Source: Rhizobacter sp. (GTDB lineage: Bacteria > Pseudomonadota > Gammaproteobacteria > Burkholderiales > Burkholderiaceae_C). From it: DNA of 32,971 bases. The stretch's first letter is position 1. Each line of letters begins with the position of its first letter. A program made the position numbers and the translations under genes. The notes beneath the pieces were generated by a model. It saw nothing but the letters and a program-made list of their open reading frames with translations. It made no database searches and had not been told where the DNA came from. The stretch spans positions 1 through 32,971 of the forward strand of contig JANXWV010000044.1 in NCBI GenBank assembly GCA_025350965.1, read 5' to 3'. Of the stretch, positions 1 through 6,313 are shown piece by piece.

Positions 1-1
1 A

Positions 2-733
2 GCCGGCGTGCCGATGGTCAACATCGCGCAAATCTACAACCGCTCCGGAATGATGCTCACGTGCAAGAAAGCCAGCGGCGTGACGACCGCGAAAGACTTC
101 AAGGGCAAGACGCTGGGCGTCTGGTTCGGCGGCAACGAGTACCCGTTTCTTTCGTGGATGGGCACGCTCGGCCTCAAGACCGGTGGCGCCACGCCCGACG
201 TGAAGGTGCTCAAGCAGGGCTTCAACGTCGACCCGCTGCTGCAGAACCAGGCGGCCTGCATCTCGACCATGATCTACAACGAGTACTGGCAGGTGATCGA
301 CGCCGGCGTGAAGGCCACCGACCTCGTGACCTTCCCGTACGAAGACCAGGGTGTGGCCACGCTGGAGGACGGCCTGTATGCGCGCGAGCCCGACCTGAAG
401 GACGCCGCCTACGTGGCCAAGCTCGGCAAGTTCGTGAAGGCCACGATCAAGGGCTGGGAGTACGCAATCAAGAACCAGGACGAAGCGGTCAAGATCGTGC
501 TCGCCGCCGACACCTCGGGCGGCTCGACAGCGGCCGTACAGAAGCGTCAGCTCGAGAACGTGGCCAAGCTCATCACCACCGCCGGCACGCCTGCCATGGG
601 CAAGCTCGACCCGGCCGCTTACGCGCGCACGGTGAAGGTGCTGCTCGCCGGTGGCTCCGACCCGGTGATCAAGAAAGACCCGGGCACCGCGGCATGGACG
701 CACGCGGTGTGGGACAAGGCGATGGCGAAGTAG
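2..733 (+). CDS. ABC transporter substrate-binding protein, NMT1/THI5-like (5' end missing)
   Basis: This is the C-terminal part of a periplasmic solute-binding protein; the frame is open from base 2, so the true start lies before the window. The remaining ~243 residues show the NMT1/THI5-like pattern: a stretch on natural start of domain (KASGVTTAKDFKGKTLGVW), then a Gly-Gly-Asn-Glu-Tyr ligand loop and a conserved 'NEYWQVIDAG' segment. Proteins of this family deliver pyrimidine, riboflavin-like, nitrate/sulfonate or aromatic compounds to an ABC permease; which ligand is bound here cannot be read from sequence. Permease and ATPase genes would have to lie upstream. The gene ends inside a perfect hairpin shared with the converging gene. 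Family call is fairly sure, substrate unknown. Confidence 0.85.
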   Translation, partial: AGVPMVNIAQIYNRSGMMLTCKKASGVTTAKDFKGKTLGVWFGGNEYPFLSWMGTLGLKTGGATPDVKVLKQGFNVDPLLQNQAACISTMIYNEYWQVIDAGVKATDLVTFPYEDQGVATLEDGLYAREPDLKDAAYVAKLGKFVKATIKGWEYAIKNQDEAVKIVLAADTSGGSTAAVQKRQLENVAKLITTAGTPAMGKLDPAAYARTVKVLLAGGSDPVIKKDPGTAAWTHAVWDKAMAK

Positions 734-751
734 CCGACGAGGCTACTTCGC
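725..751. terminator. Perfect 11-bp inverted repeat between converging genes, probable bidirectional terminator
   Basis: GCGAAGTAGCC (725-735), a 5-base loop (736-740) and GGCTACTTCGC (741-751) form a perfect stem. Each arm contains the last sense codons and the stop of the gene reading into it: both genes end with Ala-Lys-stop (GCG AAG TAG). There is no clear T-tract, so termination efficiency is uncertain, but the position between two converging genes fits a bidirectional terminator. Confidence 0.65.
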
Positions 752-1336
752 GTCCGGCATGTGGCCGTTCCAGCTGCGCTCCATCTCGTCGAACAGCGAG
801 TGCGAGGCTTCGGAGATGTCCATCGCCTCGGTGGATTCGAATTCTTTCGCCCGCTCGTCGACCAGCGCAAGGGCGCGGTGCAGGCGCCGCATCAACTCCG
901 GCAGCGCGAAGCCGGGCTCGTCGCGGTGCAGGCCTTCGATCTGCTCGATGGCTTTTCTCAAGATCTTCTCGGGCATGCTCTGCAAGGCCCGCGAACCTTC
1001 GCGCGCCAGGGTCTGCTCGACGCAGGCGAGGTGGCGCAAGGTGTGGCGAAGGTCGGCGTGGCGCTTGAGCAGTTGGACCAGCTGCCGGTGGTCATGGCGC
1101 AGGGCCGCGCCGCTGCTGGGTTCTGCCGGTGCCTCGGCGGCCGGGGCATGCGGGGGCGCCAAGACGATGTGAAAGTGCAACCCGCGCCGCTCAAGCTGAA
1201 CCCTCTGCGTGAGCAGCGCGCGCAAGGGCGCGAACATCGGCGGCCGGCTGCCCGTGGCAGGCCGCCGTGGTGCAGCCGCCGTGCGCTTTCCCTCGTGGGC
1301 GCGGGGCGGGTCGGCTTTCGGTGGTGTGGCAGGCAT
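743..1336 (-). CDS. Hypothetical protein, mostly helical, possible coiled coil
   Basis: A 197-residue protein I do not recognise. The first ~35 residues are Pro/Ala/Arg-rich and look disordered, so an internal Met at residue 34 (MFAPLRALL) is a possible alternative start. The remainder is rich in charged and Leu residues with heptad-like spacing (HRQLVQLLKRHADLRHTLRHL; EKILRKAIEQIEGL), suggesting an alpha-helical bundle. No signal peptide, Cys motif or enzyme motif is visible. It converges on the binding-protein gene. The opposite strand also carries a long open frame, but the minus-strand product has the more protein-like composition in its C-terminal half (EFESTEAMDISEASHSLFDEME). Function unknown. 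Confidence 0.6.
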   Translation of the reverse strand: MPATPPKADPPRAHEGKRTAAAPRRPATGSRPPMFAPLRALLTQRVQLERRGLHFHIVLAPPHAPAAEAPAEPSSGAALRHDHRQLVQLLKRHADLRHTLRHLACVEQTLAREGSRALQSMPEKILRKAIEQIEGLHRDEPGFALPELMRRLHRALALVDERAKEFESTEAMDISEASHSLFDEMERSWNGHMPDAK

Positions 1337-1463
1337 GGTGCTTGAGCAGGTTACCGGAGAGTGTGAATCAAGCGGGCCGCGCGTGGCACACCCGGCCAGG
1401 AAATGCAGGCCGCACAGGTGTTGAATATGTCGCGGAGCGGTGACTATTGAGCGCCCGACCCGC

Positions 1464-1481
1464 CCGGCCGGCGCCGGCCGG
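1464..1481. repeat. Perfect 18-bp GC-only palindrome upstream of rsuA
   Basis: CCGGCCGGCGCCGGCCGG is its own reverse complement. It sits in the ~170-base gap between the start of the minus-strand hypothetical gene and rsuA. It could be a protein-binding site, a cruciform or a transcript hairpin; in such GC-rich DNA it may also be chance. Confidence 0.4.
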
Positions 1482-1510
1482 CGTCACTGCACCGACAATC
1501 GTGCTCCACC

Positions 1511-2212
1511 ATGCGACTCTCACAATTGTTGTTCACCCAAGGCTTCGGTGCGCGCCGCGAATGCGAGGGCCTGGTGCTGGGCGGGCATGTGGTGATTGCC
1601 GGCCGCGCCGAAGACGATCCGTTCCTCGAGGTCGAACCCGAGGGCCTGGTCATCAGCGTGCGCGGCGAGAAGTGGCCCTACCACGCCAAGGCGCTGGTGC
1701 TGCTGCACAAGCCGGCCGGCTACGAGTGCTCGCAAAAGCCCAAGCACCACCCGAGCGTGATGAGCCTGCTGCCGGTGCCGTTGCGGGTGCGCGGCCTGCA
1801 GCCGGTGGGCCGGCTCGACGAAGACACGACCGGCCTGCTGCTGATGACCGACGATGGCGCGCTCATTCACCGCCTGACGTCGCCGAAGAAACACGTGCCC
1901 AAGGTCTACGAGATCGAAACCACCGACGCGGTGACCGAGGGCCAGATCGACGCGCTGCGCCATGGTGTGGTGCTGCACGACGACCGGCTGCCGGTGCGCG
2001 CCGCCGACTGCGAGGCCACGGGCGAGAAGAGCCTGCGCATGACGCTGCTCGAAGGCAAGTACCACCAGGTCAAGCGCATGGTGGCGGCGGCCGGCAACAC
2101 GGTGGCCACGTTGCACCGCAGCCGCTACGGTGTGCTCGCCTTGCCGGCCGATCTGGCACCCGGCCAGTGGCGCTGGCTGGCCGGCCCGCAGGCGGTTCTC
2201 GGCCCCGCCTGA
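1511..2212 (+). CDS. rsuA: 16S rRNA pseudouridine(516) synthase, RsuA family
   Basis: Isomerises a uridine in 16S rRNA (U516 in E. coli numbering) to pseudouridine during 30S assembly in the cytoplasm. The 233-residue product has an N-terminal S4-like RNA-binding region (residues ~1-50, RLSQLLFTQGFGARRECEGL), then the RsuA/RluB/E/F catalytic domain with the signature GRLDEDTTGLLLMTDDG; the catalytic Asp is D103, matching the family. The motif LLHKPAGY and the C-terminal EGKYHQVKRM are also family hallmarks. The length equals that of known RsuA proteins. No Shine-Dalgarno is visible; a GACAAT -10-like hexamer at 1494-1499 places a start site only a few bases before the ATG. A specificity other than U516 (e.g. 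RluE-like) cannot be fully excluded. Confidence 0.9.
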   Translation: MRLSQLLFTQGFGARRECEGLVLGGHVVIAGRAEDDPFLEVEPEGLVISVRGEKWPYHAKALVLLHKPAGYECSQKPKHHPSVMSLLPVPLRVRGLQPVGRLDEDTTGLLLMTDDGALIHRLTSPKKHVPKVYEIETTDAVTEGQIDALRHGVVLHDDRLPVRAADCEATGEKSLRMTLLEGKYHQVKRMVAAAGNTVATLHRSRYGVLALPADLAPGQWRWLAGPQAVLGPA

Positions 2213-2235
2213 CCGGCACGGCCTGAGCGGCACGA

Positions 2236-2255
2236 CCTCCTGTGTTCGCAGGAGG
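2236..2255 (+). terminator. Hairpin downstream of rsuA
   Basis: CCTCCTG (2236-2242), 6-base loop, CAGGAGG (2249-2255): a perfect 7-bp stem starting 24 bases after the rsuA stop. No T-run follows. It may terminate rsuA transcription. The 3' arm resembles a Shine-Dalgarno but no well-placed start codon follows it. Confidence 0.4.
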
Positions 2256-2292
2256 CAGCGAGCCTGTTCGCGTGGCCGTGTGCATGCGAACA
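2243..2292. promoter_or_regulatory. Three copies of heptamer TGTTCGC spaced ~22 bp, candidate operator
   Basis: TGTTCGC occurs at 2243-2249 and 2265-2271, and its exact reverse complement GCGAACA at 2286-2292. Start-to-start distances are 22 and 21 bp, about two helical turns, so all copies would lie on one face of the DNA. The array lies directly before the phosphatase/two-component operon (start 2326). The binding protein is unknown; the operon's own response regulator is one candidate. Confidence 0.35.
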
Positions 2293-2325
2293 TCATCGCC
2301 TGTTTCAACCGGCCCGGGAGCCCCG

Positions 2326-3519
2326 ATGCGCATTGCGTTCGCGTCTTGCATGGACGAAGAAAAGCACCAGCGCCAGCGTGTCTGGGCGGCCGTGCAGGCG
2401 CAGGCGCCCGACATGCTGCTGCTGCTCGGCGACCATGTCTACATGGACTGGGGGCTCGACGCCTTCCACGATGAATCAACGTGGCGCAAGTGCATCGACG
2501 CCGACCCGCGCGCCCACCTGCCGCGCTTCGCCGCCGACATGCATGCGCGCTACGCCAATCAGTGGCAGGTCGAGAGCTTCCGCGCGTTGGTGCGCGACGT
2601 GCTCGCGCGGCGCGGCGCGAGCGCCCTGCTGCTCACCTGGGACGACCACGACTTCGCCTGGAACAACGCCAGCGGCGGCAGCACGCACGGCACGCTGCGC
2701 CACGTGCAACCGACGGTCGCGTTCATTTCCCGCGAGCTGTTCAAGCAATTCAGCAGCGTGCTGCGCACGCCCGGCGCACCCGATGCCTACCCGGCCGCGC
2801 CCGCATTCGACTTCGCCGCGCTCATCGCCACGCCGCCGGTGTTGCCCGAGGCCGTGTCGCCCTGGTTGCCGCTCACCACGGCGGCCGGTGCGGTGCCGCT
2901 GCTGCTGCTCGACCAGCGCAGCCACCGCATGAGCCTGGACGAGCCGCAGCCCAGCCTGCTCGGTACTGCGCAGGCAACGCTGCTGCGCGACAGCGTCGGC
3001 AACGGCAGCGGCCTGCTGATCGTGGCCGGTGGCTCGCCGATGCGCCACGACAAAGGCCGCCACGAACAAGGCTGGCGCTCGCTGCCCGACGCGAACGGCG
3101 TGCGCCGCGAATACACCGAATACCGCGCCTTCCTCGACGCCGTGCAGCAGGCCGGCCGCGCCGTGCTGTACCTGGCGGGCGACATCCACCGCAATGCCTA
3201 CGGCGGGCCGGTGGAAGCGGCTTCGCAGATCGTGCAGGTGCTGTCGTCGGGCGCGGCGCGCAAGCTCGGCAGCACGGGGCTGTTCGGCCTGGTCACGCTG
3301 GCCGATGAACCCGGCGCAGCGCTGAACAGCGATGTGCGCATCGACCTCTTCAACAACGCCAGCGTCGAGGTCACGCGAACACTGGCTGTGCGCGACGGCC
3401 GCTGGCAGAACGCGCCGCCCGGCGCCTGCACTGGCGGTGCCGGCGAAGGTGCAGGCAACGGCGACGAAGACCCGCGCGTCACGGGGCGTGCCGTGCACGC
3501 CGTCGACGGCCGCGAATGA
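2326..3519 (+). CDS. PhoD-like metallophosphatase
   Basis: A predicted metal-dependent phosphoesterase of 397 residues. Start chosen at the ATG with GGGAG 6 bases upstream; it gives an N-terminus MRIAFASCMD that matches the start of the PhoD fold, while an in-frame GTG at 2242 would add unrelated residues. Metal and catalytic motifs are in order: ASC (6-8), GDHVYMDWG (D36), WDDHDFAWNN (D106, D107, H108, D109) and GDIHRNAYGG (D286, H288). Substrates in this family include phosphodiesters and phospholipids. Classical PhoD is exported by Tat, but no signal peptide is seen here, so it is probably cytoplasmic. The stop overlaps the response-regulator ATG by 4 bases (ATGA), implying one transcript and a functional link to that signalling pair. 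The C-terminal ~40 residues are Gly/Ala-rich. Confidence 0.85.
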   Translation: MRIAFASCMDEEKHQRQRVWAAVQAQAPDMLLLLGDHVYMDWGLDAFHDESTWRKCIDADPRAHLPRFAADMHARYANQWQVESFRALVRDVLARRGASALLLTWDDHDFAWNNASGGSTHGTLRHVQPTVAFISRELFKQFSSVLRTPGAPDAYPAAPAFDFAALIATPPVLPEAVSPWLPLTTAAGAVPLLLLDQRSHRMSLDEPQPSLLGTAQATLLRDSVGNGSGLLIVAGGSPMRHDKGRHEQGWRSLPDANGVRREYTEYRAFLDAVQQAGRAVLYLAGDIHRNAYGGPVEAASQIVQVLSSGAARKLGSTGLFGLVTLADEPGAALNSDVRIDLFNNASVEVTRTLAVRDGRWQNAPPGACTGGAGEGAGNGDEDPRVTGRAVHAVDGRE

Positions 3520-4226
3520 CCCCCATGCCGCACGCCGCGCCCGTGACCGTTGCACTCGTCGAGGACGACGCCTCCATCCGCGAGCGCTTCACGCGCGTGA
3601 TTGCCGGTGACGCGACGCTGCACTTCGCTTTCGGCGCCGCCACGGCGACCGAGCTGTTCGCCTGGTTCGCCGACAACCCCGTCGACGTGCTGCTCGTCGA
3701 CCTCGGCCTGCCAGACGTGCCGGGGCTGGAGGTGATCCGCCGCTGCCGGCGCATGCAACCGAGCTGCGCGGTGATGGTGATCACCATGTTCGGCGACGAG
3801 GCCAACATGCTGCGTGCGTTCGAGGCCGGCGCCGGCGGCTACCTGCTCAAGGACGGCACCGAACGCGACCTTGCTGCTCATGTGCTCAGCCTGCATGAAG
3901 GCGGCTCCCCCATGTCACCGATCATCGCGCGCCAGTTGCTCGTGCGCTGGCAGGCCGGCCCGGCGGGCGCACCACCGCCGCAGGCACCCGCCGGCCACAC
4001 GCCGGCAACAGCCTCCGCGCCGGCCACCACATACGCCCTGTCGCGGCGCGAGACCGAGGTGCTCGACCTGATCGCGCGCGGCTTCACCTACTCCGAAATC
4101 GCGCAGCAGCTGGGCTTGTCGGTCACCACGGTGCAGAGCCACGTGCGCAACATGTACGGCAAGCTCGACGTGCACAGCAAGACCGAAGCCGTCTACGAGG
4201 CACGCCAGCTCGGGCTGCTGCGGTGA
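3516..4226 (+). CDS. Response regulator, NarL/LuxR family
   Basis: A DNA-binding response regulator of 236 residues. The receiver domain (~10-130) has the acidic pair E16/D17/D18, the phospho-acceptor D62 in VDVLLVDLGLP, the conserved Thr in VITMFG and Lys in GYLLKDG. A Pro/Ala-rich linker (~150-170) leads to a C-terminal LuxR-type HTH (LSRRETEVLDLIARGFTYSEIAQQL, then VTTVQSHVRNMYGKL). The gene overlaps the phosphatase before it and the kinase after it by 4 bases each, so the kinase is its near-certain partner. Targets are inferred: the neighbouring quinoprotein dehydrogenase operon is plausible because NarL-type regulators (e.g. AgmR/ErbR, PedR2) control such genes in pseudomonads, but this is not shown by sequence. 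Confidence 0.92.
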   Translation: MTPMPHAAPVTVALVEDDASIRERFTRVIAGDATLHFAFGAATATELFAWFADNPVDVLLVDLGLPDVPGLEVIRRCRRMQPSCAVMVITMFGDEANMLRAFEAGAGGYLLKDGTERDLAAHVLSLHEGGSPMSPIIARQLLVRWQAGPAGAPPPQAPAGHTPATASAPATTYALSRRETEVLDLIARGFTYSEIAQQLGLSVTTVQSHVRNMYGKLDVHSKTEAVYEARQLGLLR

Positions 4227-6106
4227 GCCGGTGGCGCAGCGCCTGCGCCGGCCTCGCCGCCGGGCTGTGCCTGTGGGCCGGCCCGGGCCTTGCCGCCGAA
4301 ACTGCCGAGGCGGCCGAGCAGGTGCTGCGGCTCACCGCAGCGCAAGCCACACTGCAGCCCGACGGCCAGCCACCGGTGCAGCAAACGCTCGCGCTCGAGC
4401 ACCGCTGGAGCCAGTCGTTCCCGGTCTCGGGTGGGCGCGTCAGCTACCGCATCGCCCTGCCGCCCGCCGCCGGCAACGAGCCGATGGCCCTGCTGTTCAC
4501 GCGCATCGGCAACCAAGCCGAGCTGCGCATCAACGGCGTGCTGCTGCAGCGCTTCGGCACGCTCGACGACGCCTCGTTCGACGCTGCGAAATCAGCGCGC
4601 ACGGTGGCCGTGCCGAACACCCTGTTGAAACGCGACGCGCCCAACGAACTCACGATCGATTTGACGATGCAGGCGCAGCGTTCCGGCGGCTTGTCGCAGG
4701 TGCAGTACGGCCGCAGCAGCGTGATCGACAAGCTCGTAGCGCGCCAGGCGCTGACCCGCGACGTCGCCTCGATCGCCTATGCCGTTTGCCTGCTCATCAC
4801 CGGCACGTTCACCGGTGCGTTGTGGTGGCGCCAGCGCGACCCGCTGTTCGGCGTGTTCAGCCTTGCGGCGTTCTCGGGTGTGCTGCGCAACCTCGACCGC
4901 GTGTGGCCCGACGCGCCGTTGCCGTGGCCGCTGTGGGGCGCGTTGCTCGCGGCCGCGTATGCCTGCCATCTGGCATTGCTGGCGCGGTTTGCGCTGCTCG
5001 CGATCGGCCGCAACCCGCGCTGGCTGGTGCGCGCGGTGTATGCAGCGATGGCAGGCTCGGCCGCGCTCGGGTTCGCGGCCATGATGTGGGGGCGCCCGCT
5101 GCTCTGGACCATCGGCCTCGCGGGGCTGGAGGCCCTGGGCCTCGCGTGCCTGTTCCTGGTGTGGCAGATGGGGCTGCGCAGGGGCAACCGCACGGCCTGG
5201 GTCATCGTGCTGGCAGGCACGCTCACGCTGCTGTGCGGCACGCACGACCTGCTGCTCGTGCGCATCGATCTGGGGGGCGCCGGTGCCATACCGCTGATGC
5301 CGCACGCCGTGTTCGGCTTCGTCCTGGCGATGGCGGGCATCGTGGTCGAGCGCTATACGCATTCGATCGCCAACTACCGCGCGCTCAACGCGACCCTGTC
5401 GCAACAAGTGGCCGAGCGCGAACGCCAGCTCGGCGACGCATTCGAAGCGCTGCGCGTGCAGCAGCAGGAACAGGCCGTGGCCGGTGAGAGGCAGCGCATC
5501 ATGCGCGAGATCCACGACGGCGTGGGCTCGCAGCTCGTGGGCCTGCTGAACATGGTCACGCAGCAGCGCCAGGCCGAGCCTGCGCAGCTCGAAGCGCAAG
5601 TGCAGCTCGCACTCGACGAAATGCGCATGGCCGTCGATTCGTTGCAACCGGTTCATGGCGACCTGGGTACCGTGCTCGGCACCTTGCGCTACCGCCTGCA
5701 GCCGCGCCTGCAGGCGGCCGGCATTGCGGTGCACTGGGACGTGGCGCAACTGCCGCCGCTGGCCCACCTTTCGCCGCATGCGGTGTGGCAGGTGCAGCGC
5801 ATCCTGATGGAGGCGCTGACGAATGTGCTGAAGCACGCGCGGGCCGCGCAGGTCACCGTCCAAGCGCGCTGGCGCGGCGGCGCGGCGCCTGCCGTGAGCC
5901 TGGTACTGAGCGACGACGGCGTCGGCCTTCGCAGCAACGCCGATGGGCCGACGCACGGCCACGGCCTGGCCAACATGCGCTCGCGCGCAGCGGCCATCGG
6001 CGCGGTGCTGCGCGTGGAGGCCGGCAGCGAAGGCGGCACACGGGTGGCATTGGAACTGCCGCTCACGCCGCTGTCGCAGCCCGCGCCGGTGACCGGCGGC
6101 GGCTGA
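4223..6106 (+). CDS. Sensor histidine kinase with 7TM (7TMR-DISM-like) sensor region
   Basis: A 627-residue membrane sensor kinase starting at a GTG that overlaps the regulator stop (GTGA). Order: signal peptide (~1-25, ending GLAAE), a periplasmic beta-rich domain (~26-170), about seven hydrophobic segments (~175-375, e.g. IAYAVCLLITGTFTGALWW and AWVIVLAGTLTLLCG), a coiled-coil (~385-425), a HisKA_3 dimerisation helix with phospho-acceptor H431 (REIHDGVGSQLVGLL), and an HATPase domain (EALTNVLKHA; DDGVGL; GHGLANMRSRA). This architecture resembles the 7TMR-DISM class, whose extracellular domain is thought to bind carbohydrate-like or other small ligands. It should phosphorylate the upstream-encoded regulator. 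The ligand is unknown; an alcohol- or lanthanide-related signal is speculation from context. Confidence 0.9.
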   Translation: MSRWRSACAGLAAGLCLWAGPGLAAETAEAAEQVLRLTAAQATLQPDGQPPVQQTLALEHRWSQSFPVSGGRVSYRIALPPAAGNEPMALLFTRIGNQAELRINGVLLQRFGTLDDASFDAAKSARTVAVPNTLLKRDAPNELTIDLTMQAQRSGGLSQVQYGRSSVIDKLVARQALTRDVASIAYAVCLLITGTFTGALWWRQRDPLFGVFSLAAFSGVLRNLDRVWPDAPLPWPLWGALLAAAYACHLALLARFALLAIGRNPRWLVRAVYAAMAGSAALGFAAMMWGRPLLWTIGLAGLEALGLACLFLVWQMGLRRGNRTAWVIVLAGTLTLLCGTHDLLLVRIDLGGAGAIPLMPHAVFGFVLAMAGIVVERYTHSIANYRALNATLSQQVAERERQLGDAFEALRVQQQEQAVAGERQRIMREIHDGVGSQLVGLLNMVTQQRQAEPAQLEAQVQLALDEMRMAVDSLQPVHGDLGTVLGTLRYRLQPRLQAAGIAVHWDVAQLPPLAHLSPHAVWQVQRILMEALTNVLKHARAAQVTVQARWRGGAAPAVSLVLSDDGVGLRSNADGPTHGHGLANMRSRAAAIGAVLRVEAGSEGGTRVALELPLTPLSQPAPVTGGG

Positions 6107-6136
6107 CTGTTCCGTCTCGCGACAGCACGCCCGCGT

Positions 6137-6150
6137 CGTGGGTGCCCACG
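6137..6150. promoter_or_regulatory. Short inverted repeat CGTGGG-TG-CCCACG
   Basis: Six-base arms separated by two bases, 30 bases after the kinase stop and in the 195-200-base region before the quinoprotein operon. It could be half of an operator for a dimeric regulator. Low information content in GC-rich DNA, so confidence is low. Confidence 0.25.
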
Positions 6151-6158
6151 GTGCGGTT

Positions 6159-6187
6159 CTTCGCAGCGACAGCGCGTCGATGCGAAG
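6159..6187. promoter_or_regulatory. 29-base near-perfect inverted repeat before the quinoprotein dehydrogenase operon
   Basis: CTTCGCAGCGAC (6159-6170), a 5-base loop, and GTCGATGCGAAG (6176-6187) pair at 11 of 12 positions (only G6166/A6180 mismatched). It lies about 50 bases after the kinase stop and 125 bases before the dehydrogenase start. No T-tract follows on either strand. It may be a terminator of the kinase operon or an operator for the local regulators. Confidence 0.45.
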
Positions 6188-6313
6188 GCCGATGCGGACC
6201 TCAGGGATGCCCCTAGGTTTATAGCCCGCCATCGCGCCGCTACCGTCTACGTCACTGGTCCGCAACCGCCCGTCGGCGGCAAGAGGCCAGACCGACAACG
6301 CATGGAGACATCG

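Noticed and set aside
761..1345. A 194-codon plus-strand frame opposite the hypothetical protein at 743-1336
   Set aside because: The minus-strand product has more protein-like helix patterns and ends at the shared hairpin. The choice is not certain, but only one is likely to be real.
2243..2292. The TGTTCGC/GCGAACA heptamers as a LexA (SOS) box
   Set aside because: Spacing and sequence do not match the CTGT-N8-ACAG form used by beta- and gammaproteobacteria or the alphaproteobacterial GTTC-N7-GTTC form.
6188..6313. A sigma-54 promoter before the quinoprotein operon
   Set aside because: No GG-N10-GC element with the surrounding TGGCAC/TTGC consensus could be found, in keeping with the regulator lacking a AAA+ domain.
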